Of a DNA stretch of 64,000 bases, positions 25,633 through 38,537 are shown piece after piece. The stretch spans positions 1,112,076-1,176,075 of the forward strand of contig OX579634.1 of NCBI GenBank assembly GCA_951230915.1. Direction: 5' to 3'. Each line of letters opens with the position of its first letter. The stretch's first letter is position 1. A model generated the notes under the pieces. The model was not told where the DNA came from. It ran no database searches and worked only from the letters and a program-made list of their open reading frames with translations. This stretch comes from Antitrichia curtipendula. Taxonomy: Eukaryota > Streptophyta > Bryopsida > Hypnales > Leucodontaceae. The translations under genes and the position numbers were made by a program.

Positions 25633-28600
25633 TCACCGAGCAGCTGGCCAGCTGGGAACACTGGTGTTAAAAGAAGCTGAATTATAATCAGTCAAAGTCG
25701 ATGTATAACGCTGCTTCTGTTGGTGTTGGTGTTCGTGTTGCTGGTGTTGGTGGTAAGTGTAAGCTGCCTCGGTGTTGGCCTCTTCAATGGTAAGCGCGCT
25801 CCGAAGTTCCTGGACAACCTCCGCCATGGAAGGCCTGTGAATGGACTTGGGCTCCACGCACATCATCGCCATGTCTGTCAATTTCCACACCGCCTCTTGG
25901 TCAGGATGGGAAGACTTCAAGCTGGGGTCCAGGATCTTGTCTGGGTCGCCACTACTCTGGAGCGTCCTTCGCGCCTGCAAAAGTCATCAGGTCCACTGTC
26001 AGTGAGAGCAACGTCGATTCTGTTAACGTGGCGGTGTAGCATACGGCGTTTTGAGATGGACGTACATTAGCTTGCTGTGTCCATAGATGTGCAAGTCCAT
26101 ATGCCAATTGTTAGAGCAGCAGCTACCGTTACCTAGTCTTTTGTTAGCTGTTCGGTATTCATTACCGTGTGTGGTTATGGCCTTCCTAACTGCTATCCCC
26201 CTGAGCTACCAAACCCCTTTTCTCACGACTTAGTGTGGCCCTTCTGTAACCCATCTATTTATCAACGCATTACCTATTTCTATACAAATCGCATTTCGTA
26301 CACAACATTGTGCACTGTGCACTGGCCAGTTAGGATTTCCCACCCCGGCTCCCTAATCGTTTCATTCCTTAATTTCTTGGGGGTCCACTGCAACATTTTA
26401 ATGGAATTTGGGTTAATTTAACGAAATTGTTCAAATTACTTAGGCAAGGAAGAGTAACGGCTTGTGCATGAGGCCATTGAGTTCGTTCCCTCATAAAAGC
26501 GGCTATTTATCATATATAGGGAGATTATTCTTGTTCATATGACGGAAATATCAGACGTTTACTAGGTGGTTTCGCGCTGGGAACGGGGGAATTGAGGGAA
26601 AACAAGGAAATAGGGAGAATCAGTGGCATTGATTTTTCACGCTGGCAATAGTGTGAACCGGGAGTGTGGGGTGGGGTGGGGATCTGGGAACCAGAGATAA
26701 TCTCCTTGTGATTGCTCACTTGGGTGTGCATGAAAACACTCATGAATGGCGAAGGCCGCCATCTACGATCTAGGCATCAAGCTCACATTGCGAAGAGATC
26801 AAGTACGTAGTGATAAGGAACCAGGTACCCAGTCACAGAGGGTCCAAGCAAAGTTGGATTGTGGTTCAGAAGTTGAAGGAAGCGGGACACGGCCTGTCAA
26901 AAGCTCCAGAAGCACAATGCCGAAGCTGTACACATCACTCTTTGACGTCAAGAAGTGAGTTGTCACATACCTGCACACAAGGAAGAGAACTGACAAAATC
27001 AGGATTCAGATCACCATGAATAATGTGGGATTTAGAGCATCGTGTGGCGATCATGGACTGGATAATGGCATTTTTATCGAACAACCAACATCTGATCCTT
27101 CCAAATTTCAGTTTTGGTACCTAATCTGGAAACTCCAAGTCTCCAACTGTAAAATCGTAAAAAGCATGTTATGTTCATCCTAAAAGAATTTTCCAATTTC
27201 CACTTGTTGATTATAAGAATGGAAAACGGTCATAACAATTCGCTATGCCTTCTAGATCAGATTCTTAGAGGGGATGCAAATACAAGAAAGAAAGACTTGT
27301 GTTTCGGATCAAATCCTCAACCAATACAATCTGTCACATTCTCTTCAAAATTGGCATTGGGGTCGTGGTGGCTCAAATAAGGTCATTAAGGTGAGCTGAT
27401 TACTCTGGGTCAATGTATCCTCGACTGCCTTTGACAACGGTGACGGAGCCATCTTCCCCAGGGAACAATCTCGACAACCCAAAGTCGGACACTTTGGCCG
27501 CGTCTTTTGTGTTGGTAAGCAAGATATTGGTGCTCTTCACATCTCGGTGCACTATGCATGGATTGCACCCAGTGTGTAGGTACTCCAGTCCTGGAAGATT
27601 CAATTCAACAACGCCCCACACTCAGTACAAAATCGACCACCCATCGTCACACGACGTGTTAGAAAACGTAGCTGCGTGAAAATTGGCAGATTTCACGTTA
27701 GACAAGTCTGTCTTTAATATGGATCAGTGGATCAAAGTTGAACTTGGCTACCTTGCGCTGCATTCAACGCCACATTCAGGCGGGCCTTGAAATCAAGCAC
27801 TCCCAGATGTCCTGACGCTATTTGCGTACATTACAGTTTCACGGAAAAGTGTCAGTTTTGAAGGAACGGGGGGACCGCCGAAAATGAGAACACTGATGTT
27901 GACAGGGTTGAGTACAACCTATGAAGGAATGAGGTTGTGGAATAAATTTGGAGGAAAAACTTGTGAGAGTTTGTGCTAGAATTGATCATACCATTCAATC
28001 GGTCTCGTAAAGATCCCTGGGGTAAATACTCATATACCAACATTTGTTTTCCCGTTTCACTGCAGAAGCCCAACAATGAAACCAAGTTTCTGTGATGAAC
28101 TCTGGACAGCACATCTACCTGCCCTCCCACACCAATATGAACTTGTCAATACCCCAGGCTGCAGATTTTATTTCCATCACCCCCAGGTGCCTTAATGGCT
28201 CGCTTCCATATCTGCAGGAACTGAAAGGACGGTAGCAAAATAATAAAGATTATGAGTGTCCTGTAGCTCGAAGGGGCCAGGGAAGAGGTAGAAATTATAA
28301 TACCTCATTGAAAAACTCATTCGCTCCTTGGTTACTACTTCCTTGGTTGCCTGTGGCGCTGCCAAGGACCTTCACGGCAACCTCGCGGCCATTTGGAAGC
28401 TTTCCGTAATAGACATATCCAAACCCTCCTTTGCCAATCTCTCTATTGAAGTTTTCTGTTGCTCGAGTAAGTTCTGCCACTGAGAACGATCTTGCACCTC
28501 CAGCATTAAGAGCTCGATCTGTTACTAATTCTACAGCAGGAGCCTTGTCTGCACTTGTAGCAGAAACATTGTTTCCGGACCGACGTTTTTTGCAAACACA

Positions 28601-31600
28601 GCAGTAAATAATGAAGATTGTCGCAACAATTACTGCTACCACACCTCCAATAACAGGACCAACAATGACCCAAATATTGGTCTTGTGAGGATCTTTATCA
28701 GTGACTTGTGACCAAACGAGTGAGTTTCCAGGCTGATACCTTCACACATATGGAAACAAACTCCAACATTAATGAGTGCACTGTAAATTGAGCAGCTTTG
28801 CAAGAACAGTTCTGAAAACGAATATACTGCAAATTCAGATGAGAGAAGTAAGATCATCGTACTTGAAGGTAAGTCCAGTTCTGTTAAGGGCTGAAGGAAT
28901 AACACCCGTAAAATTATTGTTCTGCACATAGCTGTTTCACTAACTAAATGAGTGAGTCAGTCGTGTGATAGTCACCTCCAATCTCACAAGCAAATGGACA
29001 TTGCATCGGCTGCACATATAAATCGGAAATGACTAAAGTTTCTAGTTGAAGATTGGTTTTGATACTTACAGTTCTGTCAGAAATTTTAGATTTCCCAGCC
29101 ACTCGGGCAGTGACCCATTTAGATTGTTGTTCTGCAGATCCCTGAATTTAGAGAAAATGTTAGTCAGAATAGGCCCTCAAGATGATCTTAGACCCACGAC
29201 AGTTAACAAAACTACTAAATAAGCAGCGGATAACATCTTTGGCTCATGGTTAAGGTCAACGACGCTACGATCAAAAAACTTACAATATTTGAAGATTTGT
29301 CAGAGGACTCAAGTCGGGCAACTCCCCTTCCAAATTGTTGCCAGAAAGATTTCTGCACATTGCAAGCAAATATGCTGCATAAAATTTCAATAGATTGTAA
29401 AATTAGAAGATAAGAGAGTCCTCTTAGCAAAGTGTGATCACAACTCTCGTCACAACATTTTTAGCTAGTGTGTGTGACTAATGGAGCTTGAATTGCCGTA
29501 GATTGGATTTCCAAGTATATGAAGGGTGAAGTATACTACGTACAAGGTGGTGAGCGTCTGAAGCTGGGCAAATGCAGCAGGTATAGTCCCTGCCAAATTG
29601 TAGTTGAAGAGGTTCCTGCGAAGGTGCAAACAATGCTCGAGTGATCACCTCGGTCTTAAACTAAAGAATTCGAAGCTGTCTAGATTTCCAAAGAGCTCAG
29701 GATGCTATAACCACATCAGAACAAAACAAATTCTATCCTTGCAAAAGAACAGTACTATCCATGCTGAACAGTGTCCATTTCCAGAGATGAAAGACCATAT
29801 TTGCCAGACGAATGTCATACACCATCCGGGTATGAAATTATCAGGCTAACAAAACAATTAAAGAGAGAAGAGATGCCTTTAAATTGGAAGACAACGAGAT
29901 GCTAACATATACTCACACTGATACGATAGTTGGAGGGTCGACTGTAGAGCAATTCACCCAAGTATGAGGAACAGGGATACACGGATCACCAGTCCATTCT
30001 CCAAGGCCCAAACTGGACTTGATGCCGTCAATTGCTAGTGCTGCACTTGAGTTTCACAAGCGATTAGTGCCACTTCCATTTCAAAAGTAGTCAATTATGC
30101 AACAATCTGAAAGGTCCTAGGTATCTTTTCACTGAAAAGAAATTGATTTAAGAAGAAAAGCGCAGACCTTATTACTCACCATCCATGTCAAGAGTCTTCG
30201 AACGCGAGGTGTCCTTTAAATATTCAAAAAACTCAGCAGCATTTACACTTGGGCCATAGACAGAATAGGAAGTAGGAATAAAGTCTACAGTCTCATAATC
30301 AGTACTCGAGAATATAATGTCATCAAACATCCAACCATTGGCATCGCCCCCGACTGACACGCTATCGTTCAATGGGTTCACCAGAGTTTCCTGTCCTGAG
30401 CTGATATTCACCATGAATATTCTTGAGGTTGCATTTACTGCAGGATTCAATTCCGCAAAGTGCAAAAACAGGAATCCCGTGTCCGCCACACCGTGATACA
30501 GATTTAAAGTCATCCGGGAACTTGAAGCTAATGCAGATTGAAGAACCATCTGTGGCACTTGAGCATAATCAGGGTTGCCACCTGCGTAAACCAATTTCCT
30601 CGTTGTGCTGAGGATTTGAAGTGAAGTTGTGGCAGACAGTATGTCTGGCTCTGTTTCATTAACGGATTCCCAATACCGATCGTAAATGTCATCGGGATAC
30701 CTGTGCAATGGTTTTAGTAATGAGCGTTAGAATCCAAGTTTACGAGAGATAATTTCACTCATAAAACGAAAACGAAACCAAATAAAAGAAGGCATAAGAA
30801 TGCAGATACACTAACCCACCCACCCTGGATTCTCGCTGGATCCAAAACTGTATCTTGCTAGCGTATTAGCCACGAACCCCTGGGACAGATGACTGTCATA
30901 CATGATGGGGTAGGCGTCTACACGGCGTAACGTGATGTCAGAAATGTAAGGGTTGGCGTTGGTCTGGTCTCTCAGCAAGCAAAGGAACGTCGTGTTCCCT
31001 TTTGCCACATACGTCGTCTCATAGTAATATCCAGTGGTAAAAGAACTGGTGACATTCGCAATGAGCAGTCCGTCTAGGGTCATCTGGAACGACGGCTCAG
31101 AGTTCCCACCATCGTAGGTTCCGTAATAGAATTCCGTCCTCAGCATGTACGTGGAATTGTTGTCCACTGGCAGCTTGTAACAGTACTTCGGAAAACGAGT
31201 GTCATTGAAGTATCTGAGGGTGTTGAGTTGAGGATGGTCATCCCAGTTAGGCACGTTTGAAGAGGACTCTCCAGTGCTGATGTAACTAGTGTCCGCATAC
31301 CATGGCAAGTTTGTGATGGGGTCAGAAATATTGAGGGAGGCACCGCAGTCGATGTTGAGAAATATCCCTGCCAAACCAAAGCAAGCCTGGCAATATGAGA
31401 GATGGGAAATCCAGGAGCTAATCCAAACAAGATATACGAATGCTTCAAGGTTAACCCCTAACTGACAAAATGGATTTTGGGCAAGCTCCTACAGACTCAA
31501 TTTTGTCGAGTTGTTTCAAAACTTTTTCCTAAGATAGAGAATTACATTAGCTTTCTAGGAATATAAGACTTATATCAATCGGTGTCCGGGAGCAGAAGTT

Positions 31601-32933
31601 ATGTCATTCTAAGCACAATTTTTTCTTTGCTAGCCGCTAGGTAGCAAAAGAAATTCTCAAAAAAAAATTTGGAAATAAAAATCTAAAACATTTATTTTTT
31701 ATAGTTCATGTTTTTGTCCACATGGAGCATCTTCTTGAAGAAATAATGTACTGGATTTGTTTCTAAACTTGATTTTTATTATTTTTGGAGGGGAAAAATC
31801 CACAAGGTCTAATTTGCTTGCTAAAACAATCTTACCATTGAGATTCTAAGATAGAATTGAAACACACTTAGAATCCCAATGGTAAGATTGTTTTAATTTT
31901 TTTTCCTAGACTCTCAACTCAATTCTTACACCTAAATACTCAATTCAAGTTTATGATAAATTTATTCAATATCATTAAACTTTGAAGTGCACAAAAAGTG
32001 AGTTAAGAAGGTTCAAAGTCAAATAATCTAGTCATGCAAGGTGCAAAAAAAGTTTGTTTTCTTCACTCTAAACATACACATCTTGCAATCTATCTGACCA
32101 AAGTTCCTGAAATTTCTTCAACACATTCTTACACTGCTCTAGTGCAAGATCCTAGAGAAAAAAAAAATCAATTTCCACAGTTTTTTGCTCTTTGCAATGG
32201 AAACGGGGGTTTCGAGTGTTTTTTACCAAGATTAGACCTGAGTCTTGTACGGGTTAAGTGTAAATGAGTCAATCCTTTATGGGGCTAACCCCAAAGAAAC
32301 AAGCAGCTAAGACTGCCTCACTTTTCGAGTACTCAAACTTCCTCAAATCCACTGAAGATGTATCTTCTGTCAACATTTTATGAACAAATATTGTTTGCCC
32401 ACACCAACCAAGGCAGTGAGGACACCTACTCACCTAGTGACTAAAGCCACTGTAACTGATGCGGCTGGGGCCTTACAAGTGTCACTGAAAGTTTATAGAT
32501 TCTTCCATCAGTCCTCATGAAGATCGGAGACTCAGAAACTGAAAAACAAGGAACGTAACGCACGGCGCTCACAGACACAGGGAGATGAATCTCAAATTTC
32601 CCACTGAACTTTAAAATTTGACACCTGTCGCAACTACACATATGTACACAGGGAAATTTGAGACAAGCGGAGAATTAACACCGGGAACTCGATACGGGCT
32701 CCCTGTAAGAGAAGCTGTACAAATCTACTGATACGTTCACTACTTTTTCTGGTAGAAGTATATAACCATCTTAGTTTGTGATAATATAACTTGAGATACA
32801 AAGAGCAAGCAACAAAATTGAGAGATTGATTTCACGGACCTGGATCAGCCTGCGACCACGCTCCTGAAGCGTTGAGGATGCACACCAAAGCAACGACGAC
32901 AGTCACCAGCCTCATCTCCAGCAGCTTGCCCAT
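25633..32933 (-). CDS. malectin-like leucine-rich-repeat receptor kinase
   Basis: Fourteen exons join in frame to 952 residues: 32933-32840, 31367-30824, 30700-30180, 30040-29917, 29615-29544, 29352-29284, 29141-29070, 28931-28863, 28739-28304, 28118-27992, 27811-27752, 27590-27404, 26970-26829, 25974-25633. In order: a signal peptide ([16 protein letters not shown], about 8-27), a malectin-like ectodomain from FLNIDCGAS to about residue 380, [14 protein letters not shown], four short LRR exons, a membrane span at about 544-570, and a kinase domain. Kinase motifs visible are GKGGFG (624-629), VAVK with Lys645, HRD (744-746), DFG (765-767) and GYIDPEY. The key catalytic residues are therefore present and the kinase looks active. 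The tail is rich in His and Gln. The 69-72 bp LRR exons, all in one phase, are typical of this plant LRR-malectin subfamily. The ligand is unknown. Intron 1 carries a TTAA transposon. Confidence 0.93.
31451..32257. mobile_element. TTAA-family element in intron 1 of the receptor kinase (799 bp)
   Basis: TTAA at 31451-31454 and 32254-32257 bound a non-coding element beginning CCCCTAACTGACAAAATGG and ending CTTGTACGGG. It matches the copy at 24203-25132 in both ends and interior. It lies wholly within intron 1 (31368-32839), so the coding sequence is undisturbed. It contains the hairpin at 31822-31897. Confidence 0.62.
31822..31897. repeat. short hairpin inside the intronic element
   Basis: The arm AAAACAATCTTACCATTGAG pairs with CCAATGGTAAGATTGTTTT. 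Together they form a stem of roughly 30 bp with one mismatch and a loop of under 20 bases. Confidence 0.6.
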
Positions 32934-33870
32934 TGTACGTCCAGTCACACCACTACCGTAATAAGTCTTAGTCCTGATGAAGGAGAAGCATGGCTTGGCA
33001 GAAACTCTTGCAGATCCTTGCTTCTGCCGGTACAAGGACAACTCATTCAGTTCGCGTGCTTCAAAGCAAAACCAGAAGAAGAGAATTCATCTCGAGAAGA
33101 AACAGTACGTCGCAGAATCTCCGCATAACCGATTTTTTCTTCCTTACCGATTTTGTCAAACACCAATTACCTTCCAGACAGTGAGAGAATCCAGGCCATG
33201 AGCTCTTGCTGAGACCGCAGATGAGGCCACAAATCAACAGGAGATGCATCATTTTCTTCGCAGAATATGTTCGATTCGGATATCTGTGGCAGAACCTGAA
33301 AGTCCCTCTTCAACCCCTGCAGTTGGAGTCAGATAATAATAGCTTGACTAATATTGCAGTAATTGCACCGTGGCATGTAGACTGTCGGTAGGAAAATTGT
33401 AATCTATTCGACGCGTATTCGACGTCAGCTGTGCGTTATGGAAAACAGGGTTATTAGCATGTGGGCCTAGGAATCTAGCATTTATGTTATTGATAGCATT
33501 TGTGGTTAGAGTGTGTGTATATTACAGCATGGCACCTTTCATGGTTATAGGTGTCTAAGTTATAGAGTACCTTGAGCAGTTATAGCTACTTATATTGTAG
33601 GTATCTTCTACAGTTATAGGGAATCTATGTTACAAGTAAATATGTTATAGACCCCTTCAATAGTTGTAAGATACTTACTTACACCTGGCTCAAGGCTTAT
33701 AAGCTTGTATTTATAGGCACATGTGCTAGTATCTTTGTAACTTACCCATTCTAACATAGTTTATCAATGAGACAAAGGTCCCTTTTGCATCCTTGAAAAA
33801 GGAAAACACTGCATTGAATTTTTTTGTTTTATATGTCTCCTTAGCCAACCTCAATTTTTGGATTAATTCC
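32934..33870. other. receptor-kinase upstream region
   Basis: This presumably holds the promoter and 5' untranslated region of the receptor kinase. At 33500-33660 the motif AGTTATAG recurs irregularly. From about 33775 the sequence matches the dispersed repeat also found at 14235-14345. No reading frame is supported. Confidence 0.4.
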
Positions 33871-34820
33871 TTAACCCCTAAAGGTTTTTGACTATGTTTT
33901 CACCAAAACCACTCTAAAACTGTCATTTTTAAGACAGCCACCAAATTTTAGAAAAAAAACAATTTAGGACAAATTTAACTGTAGGATCTTTTAGTAAACT
34001 GATTTGAAAAGGTGTGGAAAAAATTTCAGAAATTTCCACCATGTACATTGCAAGATATTAGTGTTTGAAGTTACAAAAATCCTTTTTTTACCACTCCGAA
34101 AATCCAGGCAGCTGCACTTCAGAAGGCAATATTTGTATGAAACAAAGTCCAAATGGTTGGAACACTTTGGATTCATTCTTCAATTCAAGTTGTCTACATG
34201 CTTGAAAATTTTCAAATCATTTGGAATTGTACAACATGTACCAAAAAAATAGTAAGTAGAAAGAAGTAGAAAATGAGCCAAAATACTAAATTGTAAACAA
34301 TTTATTTATGGAATTGGAAAATTCCAATCCCAATGGTAAAAATGTTTTAATAAAAAATCTACAACTAATGTTGTTGTTTTTTCCAAAAATACTAAAAACT
34401 GAATTAAATAAAGGATTTCAAACCTTTTTGGTAATGTATAGATTCTATAACTAGTGGCAAACTACCCTAAACTAAAACTCCTCATCACTTTTGACTCATT
34501 GATCAAAATGGGATGATCCAAAGCTTCCCACTTAGATAAAAATCTAATAAATAATTTCAAATTTTTATTTTTTTTAAAAGTCATTTTTAAAGAAATTTTC
34601 TGAGCTGCACGGGCTGCCCAAAGTTCAAAGAAAATCACATATCATGCAATAACTTTTTAACCATGTAGTCAAAAGTTACAAAAGTTGTTGGGCCTTAAAG
34701 CTACTCCTTGGGCACATGTTGTGTGAAAATTTCAAAAAAATAAAAGAAAACTCCATCCGTAGTGAGCTGCCCAAAATCGCTATGTTGCCAAAAAACGCAG
34801 TTTGATCCTTTAGGGGTTAA
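33871..34820. mobile_element. TTAA-family piggyBac-like element, best-preserved copy (942 bp)
   Basis: TTAA at 33871-33874 and 34817-34820 enclose an element starting CCCCTAAAGG and ending with its complement CCTTTAGGGG, a perfect 10-bp inverted repeat. It is non-coding and serves as the reference for the other copies in this window. Confidence 0.75.
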
Positions 34821-36987
34821 ATTCTATCATATTTAGAAGCCTAAAATTGCTTCAAAAGACTCATTTCTAAAGTAAGGCTAAATCTTCTTCTACATTTATT
34901 TTTTTAACAAATTCAACTACAAGATCCTTTGGTTAACTTGTTGAAGTACATCATTCCAAAATTTTGGAGTAAATATCCTCACCAATTGCAAATTCAATGT
35001 TCCTAAACTTCAAAATGTAGGCTTTTCTAGCCCTTCCAAAAGGTGAAGTTTTGTCTTTCAACTTTTTTAGCAAAAAACATATATGTCTTTTAACTTGTGC
35101 ATTTTAGTCATTAAGTTGAAAAAGTCTTTAAAATATATATACAAAAAAAATTAAACCAAAAAAAACTTTTATATATATAATTTATTATTATATTTTTTTA
35201 ATTGTAGTGGAAGGTGTTATTGTATGAAAGATAAAACTAATATGTTAATAACTTTTGAAAGTATTTGAGAATTGATAATCCTAATGGTGAAAATGTTCTA
35301 GTAAACAATCAATGTCATTTATAATTCGTTTTTTATTTGAAAATTCTCAAAATTGAGAGCAAAAGACAACTTCATATGTTTTTTCTACCTTCATTGCCTT
35401 GCAAAATAAAACTCCTCATAACTTTTAATTCATTATTCCGAATTCAATGGTTCAAATGTTTTTCTATAGGTATCAATCTATACAATCCTCCAAGAATAAT
35501 TAATATTTTTTTAGAATACATCTTTTGCTATCTGGTTTGACATTGAGATATCAAAAACCTTCTAGCTTAGTTGCAACATTTATCAGAATGACATGAAACA
35601 AAGCTTTGCACGTAGATTATAATGAGTAGTATCCATTCTAAGAATTTCATGCAAACATCAATTTTGTTACATTGGAAATATTCATTACTTTGGTGCAATT
35701 TAAGATGCACAATTAGAGATTAATATCTATACATGTCCTAGTTTGTGGCCTAAAACTAGACTTTTGGGAAGATATATGTCAACATTATATATTGTACAAA
35801 TATATCCAATTTAACAAAATTGACGTTTGTAAAAATTCTAAATATTGAAGTCATTCAATACAACCTACTCAAATTCTCAAAAAGCTCGAAGTGTTTTCTT
35901 GGGTCTTTTAGGGATTAATCCCTGAAGGATCAAATAATATTTTTTGGCAACATAGCAATTTGGGGCAGCTCTCTAAGAACAAAAATAGTCACTATAATTT
36001 TTGAATGTTTTTTTGAATGTGAGGACAAGGTATACCTTGGCACACTAGTTTTTTTTCATTTGGATTTGTCCATTAGAAGTTATGGGAGAAAATGCCATTT
36101 TCAATAGACATGGGGCAACATGGACACGGGTCACATGGTTATTTATACTAAAGTGAAATTTGCAATACCATGCCCAACTGACGATGAGAAAGCTTTCAGT
36201 TAAAGTTCAATCCCAATATTTCATTGACAATTTTTTGGAACAAATATGTTTGTGTCCATGGCAAGAGGTGGTGGCAGAAGATGATTGCTCTGTCACTTCA
36301 CTTGACCAAGTTGGGCGGTTACTCTTTACTTCCCCACTCAACTTCTGAAATTCAAAAGAAAAACATGGATGCAAAAAGATGCTAAATAATCTGTTGGACT
36401 TCTCCACACTAGCCAGAAGCATGGCATTCAAACAACTCTGCACATCTAATTTTTTCTCTTAACAAGGCTTATACTTAAAGAGCTCTATAGCCCCCCCCCC
36501 CCCCCCTAACGTTCACAAACCTTACAATTTTGAGCATTCTTAAATTGCCTTTCAATTCTTTTTTTTGCAATCACTAAAATGATTGAACTTGAATCATTTG
36601 TTAACCCTCGAGCACCCAATGCATGTTTACCAAAATCAAGACCTTTTTGAATTCATTCCAATCAAACTATTACAAAAACGAGATCTACATAAACTAATTG
36701 TAGAAATTGGTAGTGGAGACAAGCTCGGAGATGCGGGAAAATGAATAAATATTGTGATCACACCATTAAAAAAATTTGAAGAGTTAAACAAGGCAATCTT
36801 TCAATTATATATAAAAGGCTATATTTGAGGCATTGGGGGGCTCAACAGTTGAGGCAAAATCTCCATAACATTCAGTTGTAGTTGATATTACTACCTTCCC
36901 TACAACAGAATGATGTAGAATATTCCACATCATTTCATCTTGGGGATGAGTTAGTGTGGTATGGTAGAATTACCCATAGTTGACCAC
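34821..36987. other. AT-rich repeat-derived stretch
   Basis: No gene is supported. At 35905-35985, CTTTTAGGGATTAATCCCTGAAGG joins two TTAA-family ends head to head. The right-facing one matches the complement of the right end of the element at 33871-34820 (TTTTTTGGCAACATAGC), so it is a fragment. A run of 16 C lies at 36491-36506. TTAACCCTCGAGC at 36601 may be another orphan end. Confidence 0.45.
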
Positions 36988-37511
36988 TTAACCCTTGAAC
37001 GGCTCGAAAGCCCTCTGTGGCCGTATGCAACGTTCTTTCACGTATTCGGAGCTTCAGTTGCTGGTTGCGGCATTTTTAGGGTTTAGGGTGTTCAGCAAAT
37101 TTGTTGACGCTGCTGCAGTGCATCGATTGATCCATCCCGCCGGAGGTTGAGCTGCAAAACCGACCGACAGGAGGGTTTCATACGAGGAATGCCATACGAT
37201 ACGGCCACAACGACGTATGGGAGGGAACCCGATGCTCCTGCGGGTCAAGGCAGGCGGACGTGGTTGTTTACGTTGGCAGCAAGGAGGCGGGAGAAGTGGA
37301 CTGCTGGCGGGAGAGCAGGGCTTCGGATTCCTCTCCGAGGAAGCACAGGTTTTGTAGTCTGGGGCCTAACAAAATTTGGGACCAAGGACACGGGATTGCA
37401 CGGTGCGATTTTTCAGATGATGGCGGAGGGTGGTAGTACCACGCAGAAGGTAGTGGGACGGATTACGGGTAGTGGGGGCTTTCTCTTTCTCCCATTACAG
37501 AGGACGAAGAG

Positions 37512-38537
37512 ATGATTGCTCCGACTGGGGAGCGCAGTATCAACAAGCAATCGCTCATTGCAGAGAGTGTGTGTTGTTTTTTCGTGCAGGAGTGTGGTGA
37601 TGCGCCGACATTGGTGCACGATTACACGTCCACCATGGCGCTTCCAAATGTGCCACCACACTTACAAGAGGCAGCGAATGTGTTGCGCACTTGGGCTACT
37701 TTGCGTGGAACAACCTCAAAGCAAACCGAACGCATTGTCCAGCTCTTGGATAGTCATTGGATGTGGAGCATTGCTCTTCCTCCGCGTACATCTCGGGGAG
37801 GTCACTTAGAGTGTCCATTAGAAACCACGTGCGATCAAAACTTTGGACCCCCTATTTACTTTTTGAATTTTAAATAAAACAAAATTAAAAAAATGTGAAT
37901 AGATTTTCCTACTTTGAAAGTTTATGTTTTGAATTATTGATATTTTTATTTGTTAATGATAATTAGTTATAAAATTTTGAAGTAAAAAGATACACTGTAG
38001 AACTGAAAAATAACTTTCACACCCCTATATTATATAAGAAAAAATTATCTAAAAAATAAACAAAAAATTCTGAAAAATAACTCTCTATTGAAAGCTCATT
38101 TTGAGTTGAATATTGATTCAATGGTCATCTAAATGTGTTCTCTATAATTATTTGAGTTGAAAAACATGCCATTTTAGCCCATTTTCAACCTCTTCTAGAA
38201 ATCATTTCATATTTTATTTGAGTTGGAAAATTTGGCAATAGAAACCTATAGTCATTATTAAACAATGCTCAAAATTTTAGGTTGAAATTATAGTTTATTA
38301 GAAACCACTTGTTTGCACGTGGTTTGTTGTAGTAGAGCTAAGTGACCTCCCCGAGGCGTACATTTCGCAAGCCTGGGACCCCCGACTACCTCTGGCTTCG
38401 ATTTCTATTCCGTAGGCACGTTCAAAACATTTTCCGGTGGACCAATCGTCGAGAAGAAAGCGACCCACAGGGTTTCGGTGACGACGTCAACTGCATCATT
38501 TGGGAGACGCTCTTCCCGAAACCGGCAATTGCTGACG
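37512..38537 (+). pseudogene. upstream open frame of the piggyBac element, split by a nested insertion
   Basis: An open frame starts MIAPTGERSINKQ at 37512 and runs into the nested element at 37792. Beyond the insertion, from 38363, the same frame resumes as FRKPGTPDYLWLRF and continues past 38520. If the insert and one 8-bp duplication are ignored the two halves stay in frame through ALPPRTFRKPG, so the insertion broke a real coding segment. I do not recognise the product. It may be an N-terminal exon of the transposase or a separate accessory protein. How it connects to the frame from 38538 is unclear. Confidence 0.5.
37784..38363. mobile_element. nested DNA transposon, unclassified family, copy A (564 bp)
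   Basis: The element at 37792-38355 has perfect 18-bp terminal inverted repeats, CTCGGGGAGGTCACTTAG. It is flanked by the exact 8-bp duplication GCGTACAT (37784-37791, 38356-38363). A second inverted motif, AACCACGTGC, lies just inside each end. The interior is AT-rich and non-coding. The 8-bp duplication would allow hAT, but the ends lack the usual CAG-type start, so the superfamily is left open. Confidence 0.85.

Noticed and set aside
36491..36506. Run of 16 C residues
   Set aside because: It is a simple homopolymer; its exact length may be a sequencing artefact.
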